64,000 nucleotides of DNA from Heterobilharzia americana. Its lineage: Eukaryota > Platyhelminthes > Trematoda > Strigeidida > Schistosomatidae. A model generated the notes under the pieces. The model was not told where the DNA came from. It saw only the letters and a list, made by a program, of their open reading frames with translations, and made no database searches. Every line of letters starts with the position of its first letter. Position 1 is the stretch's first letter. The DNA lies in the NCBI GenBank assembly GCA_944470555.2, contig OX104134.1, forward strand, positions 115,314,701 to 115,378,700, written 5' to 3'. Below are positions 11,670 through 22,899 of the stretch, one piece after another. Position numbers and translations under genes: made by a program.

Positions 11670-13382
11670 AAGCTGTCGGCCGGGTACTCAGATGCTGACT
11701 AGGTCTTCAGATACTGAGATATTTTAACCGGCTCCCATATAAGTCAGTGTTATGTAACTCTCCGTCTGTGGTAAGCTCCCCAGATAAATCCTTCTATCCT
11801 ATTCCAACCGGGTTGAATTAGATAGAGGGGTGGGTATTATACTGATGAATAATAAGACCATCCGAAATAATCATAATTTTCTTTCCATTTATTTAGGTTT
11901 CACTTCAGTATGTTAGCATTGTTCCAATTGTTAGCACGCTTTTCATCCTATGCATGGGCTTGTATCGACAGTCTCATTTCTAATTGCTTGCACTGTTGTG
12001 TCCTTGTAATTTGACCCTTCGTTAGTCTACCATGTTTATTCACTGTGACCTTAGAGGCACTGTTCTGATTATATCTACCTGGACTCTTATTCACTACTTT
12101 TATTGACCTGATAGTGGACCGAATGCTATGTGACTGACCCACAGTTTATCTTTATATGTATGTTAAGATATCTGTCGATAGCACATTGGCTTAGGTCGCA
12201 AACTTCTAGAAATACTTTAGCATGCTACAATCTTCCTCAGTTTAAGGTGCTGATACATTTTCGCATTCTAATAGGTTTTGTCTTGTTTCACTGATGATTT
12301 AATTGATGGAGTTGACCATTTTGGTAGCTGTAATGTTGTTTACAATAGATACAGTTTGTTCTGTATGTATCTCTGGGTTCGCACTCTTCCGGAACTCTTC
12401 ATTATTGTTATTGCTGACTGGTTACGGAACAGTGATAGGAACCATCCGATCGCGTAGTACACATGCTGACGCCTGTCCACTGAGTCTGGATCCAATAGTT
12501 GGTATTTTCTAGCCCGTCACTTCACGATATAATGAGACTATTCTAAGTTGTTGTCTACGATTACGTGTCTTCGGTCGTATAAGTTCACTACTTTTATTTT
12601 ACTGTACTTTCAGTCTAGCTGAACAGTTTAAGGAAGGTGACAGAATGGATAAAATTTGGATGATTAATTTGCAAGTGATTTACAAATTACATGGTCTACC
12701 CTGATATTTCTTACAGCTGAGTGCTGTTGTCAACTGCCTGACTATGGTGTGAACAAAGTCTGTGTTGGAAACAACTTAGTCAGGATTACAAAATATGATA
12801 TTTGATAACAAAGCGCCATGACCTAAAGAAATATACTACTGAACAACATTCGCAGTAGTCAGAAACGACTCAGGATTTTCTACAGATTTTACCAGCGAGA
12901 TCAAAGTGACCTAATCACCAAATAACCGATTCACTCTTTTGAAGTCGAGCTCATCAGTGGTGTACACTGACAATTTCACTCATAGATAAGCATAAATCAG
13001 GTTGTCAGTCAGTTTGAAAGCTACCTGTAAATTGCATGGTTTACTGAAACATTTGTAACAATTAGGCTCAATAAGCATACAATAGTACAATAGTATGATG
13101 TGACGAATAGCTATGTGTACACAAGCGGTATTGGGAAGGATTCCAGGTCGCTACACTCACTGAGAGTGAGACGACTAACCAGACGTAGTTCTGAAAACGT
13201 GATTTAGCGTTAACCCCTAGACTACAGAGTTACGCGAGCCACTCGTTGTACAACACTCTGGCATTCGAAGTGGTTGTTGCTGGGTTCGAGTTTCAATGAA
13301 AACACTACCAATCACATAAATACAGGTGGATCCGTTCGACGAGTCCCAATTACAACGAAATACTCATCCTAGGCTCCGAGTT
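11670..13382. other. No recognisable gene
   Basis: AT-rich sequence with small open frames (69 aa or less). A tRNA-like stretch on the minus strand near 13195-13290 ('tagtctaggggttaacgc') may be the remains of a SINE but is too diverged to classify. Confidence 0.45.
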
Positions 13383-13515
13383 ACTCTAAAGACCATCCTA
13401 GCAACGACCGAAATAATCAATTAGGTTTCTGTATTCAGGCTGGAAAGGTAGATTTTCACCAAATAAAGAGGTTTAATTGATTATTTTAGATGTCGTCAGG
13501 GTGGTCTTTAAAGTC
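13383..13515. mobile_element. Foldback (MITE-like) element F1
   Basis: About 133 bp imperfect palindrome. The left arm 'ctaaagaccatcctagcaac' and right arm 'cagggtggtctttaaagtc' are inverted copies that continue inward through 'gaaataatcaatta' / 'taattgattattttag'. It belongs to a family with 12 members in this window and encodes nothing. Confidence 0.75.
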
Positions 13516-13779
13516 AATTCTGAATCCTATTGCGATCCACGGTTAAATTTCACCCTAAGAAAACCTTGAAGAGATATTGTGGCATAAACATGCACCCATA
13601 TACCAACAGAGATCGATCCATTCGGATCAAAGTGACAGTTGACAAAAGAGCAAAAGTACTAGTGTATTAAACTATCAATTGACCAATCAGATTTCGCTCT
13701 GTCCTAACACGTGCCAACTCTGGCTAATGTAATCTGTTTGCGATTTTCTAGCTTTCGTACATGCTTAAAACCAGCGAGT

Positions 13780-13912
13780 GGCTTTGAGAGTCACTTTAGC
13801 AACTCCTGAAATAACCAACTGAGTTTCAACATTTTGGTTAGGAGGTCAGTTTTTCATAGAACAAAGAATAGTAATCGGTTATCTTAGCAGCTGTTAGGGT
13901 GACTTTTAAAAT
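13780..13912. mobile_element. Foldback element F2
   Basis: Same family as F1. Left arm 'tcactttagcaactcctgaa' and right arm 'cagctgttagggtgactttt' flank a loop that contains a 'tttggttaggaggtcagttt' stretch. Confidence 0.65.
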
Positions 13913-13918
13913 AGCTTA

Positions 13919-14054
13919 ACTTTAAAAGCGACCCTAGCAACTTCTGAAATAATGACCAATAAGGTCTCGGTATTTCGGATGGGAAGTCAGTGTTTGATAA
14001 GATAAAGAACCGTAATTGGTTATCTCATCGGCTTTTAGGATGGACTCTAAAGTC
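13919..14054. mobile_element. Foldback element F3
   Basis: Starts six bases after F2, giving a near-direct tandem. Left arm 'actttaaaagcgaccctagc', right arm 'ttttaggatggactctaaag'. Confidence 0.7.
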
Positions 14055-14300
14055 ACTCAATAAGGCTCAGTCAATCATTGTTTTTACTCACTAATACTGT
14101 TCAGCATTATGTTTTCTTCCTTTTCTAAACTATATTTTCACACATCGAAGTTGTACTGTGGTATTTTTGTGTTTTAGAAAACGGGGTTTATAAACCAGGT
14201 AGCTTGTAGTTTGACCACAACTCTAAGTCCATACTAAAGAACCAGACCTTATTCCAGGCTACTTGAATTAAGGTTGGAGTGTAGCCCTGTCTCCTAGACT

Positions 14301-14437
14301 AACTCTAAAGACCACCCTGATAAGTGCTGAATTAATCACTTAGCTTTCTCTGTTTCAGCTAGAAGAGTAGTTTCTTTTACAAAATAAACAAACGTAATTT
14401 TCGATTTCACTAGTTGCCAGGGTGGCACTGCACAGTC
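14301..14437. mobile_element. Foldback element F4
   Basis: Left arm 'aactctaaagaccaccctga', right arm 'agttgccagggtggcactgc'. Diverged but co-linear with the rest of the family. Confidence 0.65.
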
Positions 14438-14599
14438 AGTTCTTGTTTCCCACTAAAAAAGTGTATGACACAAAGACGAATCGAATGATCACCACATTTC
14501 TTATTACGAAATGTGTAAGGGCTTCATAACATGCTATTTTACATCGGATCTACATCACACTGAAATGCTTCAAGAAATCGGTTGTCAGAATGTATGAGT

Positions 14600-14729
14600 A
14601 ATTCTAAAAGCCACCTATCAATCATCAGAATAACCAGCGTCACTCCTCCATATTTCTACTAGAAAGGTAACTTTTTTCACAAAATACAGAAACCTGACTG
14701 TAGTAGCAGTTGCGGTCTTCAAAATCACT
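14600..14729. mobile_element. Foldback element F5
   Basis: Left arm 'taattctaaaagccacctat', right arm 'agcagttgcggtcttcaaaa'. The most diverged member of the first cluster. Confidence 0.55.
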
Positions 14730-15054
14730 CGAAATTTTCTGTATCTAACTAGTTAACTCAACAATACAGTGAGTCTTGATTTCACCAACTGTGTAGTATT
14801 TATATACCCAGGCTTTCACTGCACAAAGAAATCACTGTGATCAGTATTTTGTGTCGTCTTCTCACCTTCACGCACGATATCTATTTATCCCTAGATAGGA
14901 TGCAGATCTTGACAAAACTGAGCTATTTTCACTGCAGTAACACCGGTTACTCCCATCCATAGTGTTTTATGGCAGGTTTCATTGATTTTAAAAATTGAAA
15001 AACACCAGATAAACTAAAGCCAAAGTAACAGCAATAGGCAGACTAATAGATGAA

Positions 15055-15265
15055 TGCAGAACCTCACACAGAAATGAATCTGTTCAAGTTGCTCCAATCC
15101 GTAGCAGTATGCAAAGAAAAGATGCGTAGAAAACGAAGGACAGACAATGAAGTTGACAAAAATGTATGAAGGTTAAAGATAGTGTTAGAAATTTTCAAGG
15201 TTGCAAAAAGTAGACTTGGACTAGTGTGATCGATTTCACTAACCATTGTTTTCTAATATTTGATG
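15055..15265 (-). mobile_element. RTE LINE 3' UTR scrap
   Basis: Matches the copy B type 3' UTR: 'gcagaacctcacacagaaa', 'ttcaagttgc', 'agtatgcaaagaaaagatg' align with 7930-8030 and 45050-45120. It is heavily truncated and no coding part remains. Confidence 0.55.
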
Positions 15266-15269
15266 CTCC

Positions 15270-15954
15270 TATCCAGGTAGCTTACATCCCCCGATTATGC
15301 AACGCAATCTAATAGTCAGAAACTTTGTGTATTAGAGCCATATCTTTGACTAGCCACCTTTAGCCTTGCTTCAACAGCATCTTAATTTGGCTAATATTGT
15401 ACTTTTGACTGGTATCACTTCATTATGAATGCTTGCAATCAGTCAATCGCCAAGAACCATTATTCACTTCTATGTCTTGCTTTTATCTTTTTCGCACTCT
15501 TCGTGCACTAGTCAATCTTCTTGAAGTCTTCAGGAAGTTAAGTTACTGTGGCTATTCAAGTAAGTTTTCACCAACTGCCAAAGTACTACCCATCAGGCTA
15601 TTTAATGAGAAAGGTTTCTTGCATGATGTTACAGTCACTGGGAAATTCACCACTCTGGACTTTATAACACATTTGTGACTTCGTAGTACCAAAACACTGT
15701 ACTGTTCCCGAAACTGGTAGTTTTAGTTGAATGGTGGTGATTGGCAGAAAATCTAGATCCAGGACTTCCTGTCGATTGCCACTAAACGTCTATGAAAGTA
15801 CATCGTGATGTTGAGTTCATTAGATAAAATGACCACAGACGAGATACGAGTGTAATGTGCACTAGCAGCAAAACGATAGAAAAAAGTTAAAAGAATTTTT
15901 CAAAACCAGAAATGGAGGCTCTTAAAAACCTACGAAAGGATAACAATGAAGAAA
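15270..15954. other. No recognisable gene
   Basis: An 81 aa open frame (15433-15678) has no recognisable motif. Around 15750, 'ccaggacttcctgtcgattg' also occurs, diverged, near 63410, so part of this is an unclassified dispersed repeat. Confidence 0.4.
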
Positions 15955-16870
15955 CTAAAAAATCGAATAAAGGTATTTCAACAGTGGCGTTGGATAAGCC
16001 TGACTGCATTGGGAAAGTTAGTCAACACGTGCAAACAAGACTATATGATGAAAATAAATTAACCAGCTGACACCGTCATAAAATGAATTTCACAGGGGAT
16101 CTATTAAGCCGATATATGATACTATTCAGGTTCATAAATCAGTTTTCCTGTTAGACCAATAGTAAGCTTCAGAAACTCCGAATTATGATTTTTTAAAAAT
16201 ATTTATCGACGATATTAGGTCCATCTAGAAATTGTTCAAAATCTACACTGAATAACTGTGAAATTGAGGAAAAAATAAATAACTAGCAATTAGGTGATGA
16301 AAAAATGGCTAGCTTTGATATGATCCAATTAGCATCACCCTAGAGGTAGTTAGGAATGAGCTCAGCTCTGACGAGGAACTCGTACTCAGAGCCAAGATAC
16401 TAAATGAAGAAATCACATATGAAGTACGATTATTTATTAGAAATATATTTTTAATGAATGTTTACGCACAACGATGTCATTTAGTTTTGGTAATATTTCG
16501 AGCAAAATTACTGCCCGTGATCTCACCAGTTGCTGGAATTATTTGTGCACAAATTTTTCATGGATATAATGAGTTCAATTATACCTGACTTCTACAGTTT
16601 TCAAGGAGAAATATACAAACAAGCGGAAGGACTTGCTATGGTATCACTAATCTCCCCCTTAGTGGCGAACAGATTTATAATTAGTTAACAACAAACAGTT
16701 CCTGAGAAGTTTCCCATTGCTGCTATAATATGCTGAAGATATATAGACGAAATAATTAGGGTGTTGAAGTCACAGAATATCGCTAAATATCACTTTTAGA
16801 TAGAATCCAGTCTACTTATGCATAGGAAAAACTGGCTATTATCATTTTGACTATCTGAGATACCCTCGGT
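15955..16870 (+). pseudogene. Penelope-like element reverse transcriptase, decayed
   Basis: In shifting plus-strand frames the order of a PLE reverse transcriptase can be followed. STVALDKPDCIGKVSQH (near 15985) resembles the upstream region. ILGPSRNCSKSTLNN (near 16215) resembles the 'L-x-P-L-x...' region. LGDEKMASFDMIQLAS (16290-16340) corresponds to motif A (SFDV-x-SLFT). FQGEIYKQAEGLAMVSLISP (near 16610-16660) corresponds to the G-E-x-Y-K-Q-x-E-G-L-A-M-G-S-P block. RYIDEIIRVLK (near 16738-16769) stands where Y-x-D-D lies, with the second Asp replaced by Glu. There are at least six in-frame stops or shifts. No GIY-YIG domain could be followed downstream. Confidence 0.75.
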
Positions 16871-16892
16871 TTGGTAGATCAGTATTTATATT

Positions 16893-17157
16893 GGGTGATG
16901 ATTACAAGTGAAATGAAAATCTGGAGCGTGGCCAGATTCAAACCAGCGACCACCGGGTTCCCGTCTCATGCTGTACCAACTGAGCTACCAATTCACATGG
17001 TAGTCGGCCAAAACCCATGGTGATTGAAGTGAAATAAAAATCTGATCAGTAATCAGACATCGTAGCTCAGTTGGTAGAGCATCGGATAGGAAACTCGGTG
17101 GCCACTGGTTCGAATCCAGCTGCAGTTCAAATTTTCATTTCAACTTCAACCATCACG
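16893..17157. mobile_element. Head-to-head pair of tRNA-derived SINEs (family 1)
   Basis: The right unit (17056-17157, plus) has a perfect D arm 'gctcagttggtagagc', a perfect A box and a perfect B box 'ggttcgaatcc' within a 5 bp T stem, then a tail 'aaattttcatttcaacttca'. The left unit (16893-17000, minus) is its inverted counterpart, with the same body and tail. Neither has a pairing acceptor stem or a usable anticodon loop, so they are SINE heads rather than tRNA genes. The spacer contains a third, truncated tail 'gattgaagtgaaataaaaat'. Confidence 0.7.
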
Positions 17158-17159
17158 TA

Positions 17160-18025
17160 GTATGAAAACTAGTCATGCTGGATTGCAGAATAAAAATGAG
17201 TACCTAAATACTAGTGTCTACAGAAAGGCTGGACATTCGAATCAAGACTCAGATCCCAGGTCATCGCATCCCATGTCAATTAAAATAGGTTCAGTGAAAT
17301 GCTTAAATAATATGGGGAAGTGTTTGAGCAGACAAACAGAAGATCCACGACAGAAAATAAGAAGTGTAAACAAAACCTCATTATTCAATCATCACCCAAC
17401 AAGCAAACTAACATTGGATTATACACTATCACAGTGCCCAAGTTCTACTCTTACATTAAAGGTGGTTTCTATTTATGCATAACTATCGCTTTCTCCAATA
17501 TTCGTGCGACGAGTATATCATTTTGAAAGTTTCTTGATCCCCTTGTTCATTCTTTGGTCCGTTTCTGTAATATTCTTGCCTAGAGATGAAGATGGCTTTA
17601 GCCTACCGGTGCCTATCAAGTTTCATACCCAGCTGCTTCTGGGGGTGTATATCTCCCACAAACACACATATGTAAACTCCTTGGTATAATGGGATGGGAA
17701 GTATAATAGTTTTACCTCGTTGAGGTCTATGATGGAGCATGCCCTTTTTATTTTGTCAACAATGATAAAAGTTTCTGTATCAACATCCGGTTGACAGTCA
17801 TACTATTCAACTCTCCTCTGCGTTAGGGTTATGTGGACAGAGAATAGAGTGGATTTTTAGAGGAATGCATCCCTTTTGAACAGACCAGCTACGCCCTGGT
17901 GCTTGTTATTTGTTCCCGTGATGTTATCGAAATATTGATTATAAAGAGATCCCTTAGCAGTTAAAAAAACCTTGAATATGTGTTAGTTCATTGGAGAGGA
18001 TCAGGGGAAACCTTACCTTACCCAT
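17160..18025. other. Unassigned; 106 aa open frame without support
   Basis: An open frame at 17162-17482 (plus, 106 aa, Ser/Lys/Thr-rich) has no recognised motif, no obvious splice context and no copy in the window. I do not call it a gene. Confidence 0.3.
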
Positions 18026-18029
18026 GTTT

Positions 18030-18095
18030 GACGCATGCCGGCTTTCGTCAGCAAGGCGTAACTGAAACCTTGAGGGAAATGAACTTATGTTCTTG
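18030..18095 (+). repeat. Dispersed repeat E
   Basis: 'ctttcgtcagcaaggcgtaa' followed by 'ctgaaaccttgagggaaatg'. The same core recurs at about 20145-20200 and 30115-30180 (plus) and, inverted, at 53305-53400 and about 63340-63400. Confidence 0.55.
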
Positions 18096-18099
18096 TGAG

Positions 18100-20140
18100 G
18101 CTAGAAACTCGTTTCACCTAGTACAGTAATCAGACACTTTACAACTGAGCTGCAGATCACTTGAGGCAGGTATAACTCGTTGGTAATGTCTATGACTGTA
18201 ACACTGGGTGACACGAGTTTGACTGTCTCAGGCGACATCAGTTTAGTTCTCTCGAGGTTGCAGTTGCGTCTTTGGATAAGTGCCAGCAAACACAAAACCC
18301 AGGTGAAGCAGGGCTCCCAGCAGATTGCCTCCAACTAACTAACATCTATCAAAGTGTACTGTGACGATGCATCTCCTACCATCTGCCTAATAACCGGTGA
18401 GATTCGGTCAGCACTAAGGTCAAGACAACATGAAATGGATTACTCTCCAGTTCTTTCAGCTGGTCTTCTGTGCGGTATAAGATGAGTGAATATTCACTCA
18501 GAACCCTCCGAAGTCAGTATGTGTACACCGCTGAGCTAAATTTTTCCAAGTTCTATTCATTAAGTTCAACATTTGAAAATTGCAAATGAAATCTTGAAAA
18601 AGACGAATGCTATTGCTCAACTAAATTTTCTAACTGTTTTATTATTACCAGCATGCAACACTGGAGGTAAAATTTTGACACATCATGTGAATCAGTAAAA
18701 GTATGTGTGATCAAGTTGCTTTTTATAACCAACCAATTTGTAATTTTTTATAATTCAACTATGTTAATGATGACTGTGAGACTTGTTACCTTAAGGTAAT
18801 GGCGGGGTGTTTAAGGCGTTTGCAATGATCCACTTATCTTTGTTCACTTTAGTTTAAAAAATTCTTCCGTGAATTGATCGTTATATTCCTAGTACTTCCG
18901 GTAGGGACTTAATCAAACCATAATAACCGTCTCAACTAGGCATTAATTCAACAATTCAAGAAAATATTGACTGCAAGACTTTAATATTTCTACTGTGAGG
19001 ACAAAACTCAGTTGATAGTTAAATTCAAATTGCCAGGCTAGGGGATTATCCACTGAACACTGTCTTATATTGCATGAGATCCAACTGTCAGATAACTATC
19101 ACACCACACTGAGAAAAATGTGAGCCAATCTGTTTTCTTGATATGAGTATTGTGGTATCTCTGGATACCCGAAGCTAAGTACGCCTAAAAATAAGAACTA
19201 TATTCTCCGGTATCCTTTATTCGTAGCTGCTTGAATCTCAAACCAGATTCAGCAGTATAACTCTTGAATGCTTGACTAAAAAGTTCCATTTATTCACTAG
19301 TGACGTTAGATTTCAAGATGTTTCGGAAAAACTTTTACTGTTATGTTCACAGGACTATCCAGTCAGATACTGACAAACGGCGCTCATGAATACTTCTTAA
19401 ATCTTCGAAACTCACGTATTCTTTACGATCGCTTTCTAAAAATATTGTTGGTAGACTTTCAGAACAAACTTCAAAATGTAAGGAATCTTTTCATCAATGA
19501 GTGATTCTGCTTGGAAAAGACACTGAAGATAAAATGATTAGCAGGGAAATCTAAGACATGAGTTTTATCCTGTTTAGGGTCTGGTCAGCCAGGTCCATCG
19601 GACAAATGACATTCGAATACAGTTAAGGGTAAATTTAAGGCAGGTATCGACAAAGTTGACATTGGGGAAATTTCAAACATAAATGATAACAAGAGAAAAC
19701 TATACATCCACTTGATAGACGCAAAGAAGGTGAAGTGAGAAACAAGGGTCATAATAAGGGTAACAATATCAAACTGACTGGATGTTAGCTGGTCGGAGGA
19801 AATCAACAAGAAGCCTTACTACACTTAGGTTTCCTGCTAGTTTTCACTCATCATCAAGGCACATCCTCCACCTTCAAGAAACTTAACTAATTTCCTCTAA
19901 GAGATTTGAACTATCGTCGGCAAGTTCTGCAGTTAGTGACGTTAAGAATCAGCTATACGCGTCACCATAAATCTCCTATAGGAGTAGACAATGTGTGTCG
20001 GTTTGTCACTGGAGCGTAACCAACTTTGTACTGCTTAGCCATAAGTACTCATCAAAGTTCATGGAACATCTTGCAATGTGGTGACGAGGCTAAAAGATCA
20101 CCAGTACTTTGTACTGAGATACATATTAGTTGGATGGACC
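18100..20140. other. No recognisable gene
   Basis: No coding or RNA signal. Short frames of at most 77 aa. The stretch near 18415-18450 ('caagacaacatgaaatggat') is shared with 63518 and is part of an unclassified repeat. Confidence 0.4.
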
Positions 20141-20144
20141 TATA

Positions 20145-20200
20145 TTTCACGTTTGTTGGCACTCGTCAGCAAGGCGCATCTGAAACGTCGAAGGAACTGA
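20145..20200 (+). repeat. Dispersed repeat E
   Basis: 'ggcactcgtcagcaaggcgc' plus 'tctgaaacgtcgaaggaact', aligned with the copies at 18030 and 30115. Confidence 0.5.
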
Positions 20201-20204
20201 AATG

Positions 20205-21660
20205 AAACCGCCTTTCAACTGATTAATTGCAGGGACACCAGAAAAGTAGTGGAGGGAAGTTTAAGACCATGGCAACATGACGGATTGAAGATAGCTCACT
20301 TGCATTCCAAGGTCAAACTTGAATTGGCAAGTTGTCAGTGTCCCTGCCAAATGCAAATTTCTAAAGCGCACTACTTTGGAACAGTTCCTCCTTAACTTTG
20401 TAGATAACATTGAAAAAGGACAGTAGTGGAGCTGTATGGCCGGGGTTGGTCAAGAAAGTGTTCAAAAGTCAAGCTGGTAACTGATTTACAGTCTCCTGTC
20501 GACAACATTTGAGGATAACATTCAGAGACGCCTCGGGAAAGTGATCACTTTTTTCAGCTTACAATGCTAGTTCCACAACGGCAAGTAAGCTGATGAACAC
20601 GTTTAGATTGGTAGCTTACCCCTAACACAGTCTGAAATCATTTTGCTGAAATGATAACCAATGCTTTTTTCTCATTCCATTGGTGCTCAACAGCTTCATT
20701 ATGTAACGTCTGGCATACCAAACGCTGAGTACTGCGTTAAATCATGTGTGAATAAATCATAACTCAGTTATTCATTTTTTTTTATTTTGAATATGTTTTA
20801 AGAAAAAGATCCATAATTCTGTTCATTCATGTCATTTTCTAAAGCTGAGTAAAACCCGAAATCCGAACAGAATACGGAGCAAATACTCACAGCTCCGAAA
20901 AATAATTTATTTATGAATGTTGATTTCAAAGGTGTTATGGCAGAAGAGATCCTGAAGAACAAGCTTTCAAAATTGCCGAAGACGACATTTTTCTTTTCCA
21001 AGCTACAGATCAGCTTCTCGAGTAGGTAGATGAATCTAGGGTATATTGGGGACAAGCAGCCGCTTTGAGAGACTTCAGTATTTGTCTACAAACATACTTG
21101 CAACTGAGTAGCTAGTTACACAGGCCACACAAAGTGCTCCATTTACAAACTTATCTCCGAATATTATCCTACTTAGTTATCAAGGGGGAAACGCACATCA
21201 GTTACAATTTCACTTCTTGAAAATCTAAAGTAGGCATTCTTGTTGAACATTTGGTCAACTCTAGAAGCACAGCCCCACAACAGTCCTCACTCATTCCTAA
21301 GTTTTTATAAATGGCCCGACGTCTCACGTCATATTCTGATTGTTAGCCCTACGTTTGACCCGACTAAAACAATGACCTAACGTTTGGCCCCTGTGCACTA
21401 CATCTAGCCCCATATCACATTCATGACCCAATGCTGGGCTCAGAGTTGCCCTGTTTGGTCCGACAAAATTGTTGACTGGGTAGTGTAATCTCCAGAGTCA
21501 AAGAGAATAGTCCGAAGAGAGTATGATTTATTGATTTAAACGTCAATTTATCTAAATGAAACCTTTTGATCCTCTATATTAAACAACATTAAATCAAATA
21601 AGTATAATTTGAACGTATCCTGACCAACAGCGGACTTTAGTAACGAGTACGTATGATTCA
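20205..21660. other. No recognisable feature
   Basis: AT-rich with no supported gene. The 85 aa minus-strand frame at 20798-21055 has no family signature. Confidence 0.4.
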
Positions 21661-21683
21661 TCTTGTAAGGTGTATTTTATTTA

Positions 21684-22892
21684 TATAATCCCTGTGTAGT
21701 ATATTAGAACAAACAAAACTCAGAAAAATCCTTTGTATTATTCCTCATCGTTTCGATCTTGCTAGGAAGATCCTTTTCAAGAGTATGAATCTGTCTTTCA
21801 AGTTCATATTCAAGTTTGATACAAAAGGTGACCTTTATGATCATCCAATTACAACGTGGTATGGAACAAAGGACAACATAATGTAGGTGAGTGAATTAGC
21901 AAGCAAATCGGTCAGAAAGGCTTCTTCCAGTTGTGCAAATAAGATGGAACAAAAATGGAGTAGGGAAATTTAGTTCGACTATGAAAAATACAATGTAGTG
22001 AGTCATCAGGAGAGGAGAAAGAATAAATTACTATTTTGGAAAGATGAAAACTACAAAATCAAACAGTATATCGATAAGGGTACTTATACTTACTATAATG
22101 TCAATGTACAAATCTTCAACGCATAAGCTTGCCCAGTGGTTAGTGGAATTATTGGATCCCATTAAGAAGCAATTCTGTAAGTATTCCTTAAGAGATACAT
22201 TTGAAGTAATCAAATGCCTTGAAGATGTCAACATAAAAAGCAAATTTATGAGTTCATTCGACGTTAATTCACTATTCACTAACGTCCCTTTGGTCAAGAC
22301 ATTGATGTGATTATATTTCTGTGCATACGATTAAGCGTACTTACACCATAAACTATTCAAAGATGAATAAATTCTTAATAAATCATATGAAACTGTGAAA
22401 TGAAGTTGTGTTCTATTTTCTCTTTAAATATTATTTGGGACTGTCTACGAGAGTCATTAGTGTTGATCGTAGAAGAGTACCAACAGATATGCAAAGCTTC
22501 AGCATTGACCCGCTGTTTGTGAAAAATGAAACCCTTTTACAAGAATTTTGCCTTTTCGGATGATCTTTTATGACCTGAATTCCTACTATCACGGTCCATA
22601 CCTTAAATTTACTCAGCCCATTTTTGTTCCATCTTATTTGCACAACTGGAAGAAGCCTTTCTGACCGATTTGCTTGCTAATTCACTCACCTACATTATGT
22701 TGTCCTTTGTTCCATACCACGTTGTAATTGGATGATCATAAAGGTCACCTTTTGTATCAAACTTGAATATGAACTTGAAAGACAGATTCATACTCTTGAA
22801 AAGGATCTTCCTAGCAAGATCGAAACGATGAGGAATAATACAAAGGATTTTTCTGTGTTTTGTTTGTTCTAATATACTACACAGGGATTATA
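21684..22892. mobile_element. Penelope-like element remnant with 275 bp inverted repeats
   Basis: Two 275 bp arms (21684-21958 and 22618-22892) are inverted copies. By eye they differ at one site (near 21718) and have no gaps. They enclose 659 bp. Such terminal repeats in odd orientation are typical of PLEs. A diverged relative of the arm's outer part stands alone at 5238-5352. The spacer holds a plus-strand PLE RT fragment. The minus-strand frame inside the right half (22431-22643) may be the beginning of another, truncated unit. Confidence 0.7.
22044..22310 (+). pseudogene. Penelope-like RT fragment (fingers to motif A)
   Basis: An 88-codon open frame encodes HKLAQWLVELLDPIKKQF, then LRDTFEVIKCLEDVNIKSKF, then SSFDVNSLFTNVPLVKTL (motif A, with the F-D-V and T-N-V-P of PLE reverse transcriptases; DNA near 22250-22290). 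This is the region from the 'S-P-x-x-x-L-A-K-x-L' block to motif A. No motifs B to D or nuclease follow on this strand, and the fragment ends in unrelated AT-rich DNA. The frame is intact over 88 codons, less eroded than the other PLE relics here. Confidence 0.75.
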
Positions 22893-22899
22893 TTATTAT

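Noticed and set aside
17056..17130. Possible tRNA gene
   Set aside because: D and T arms are good, but the acceptor ends do not pair and the anticodon loop lacks the invariant T33; better read as a SINE head.
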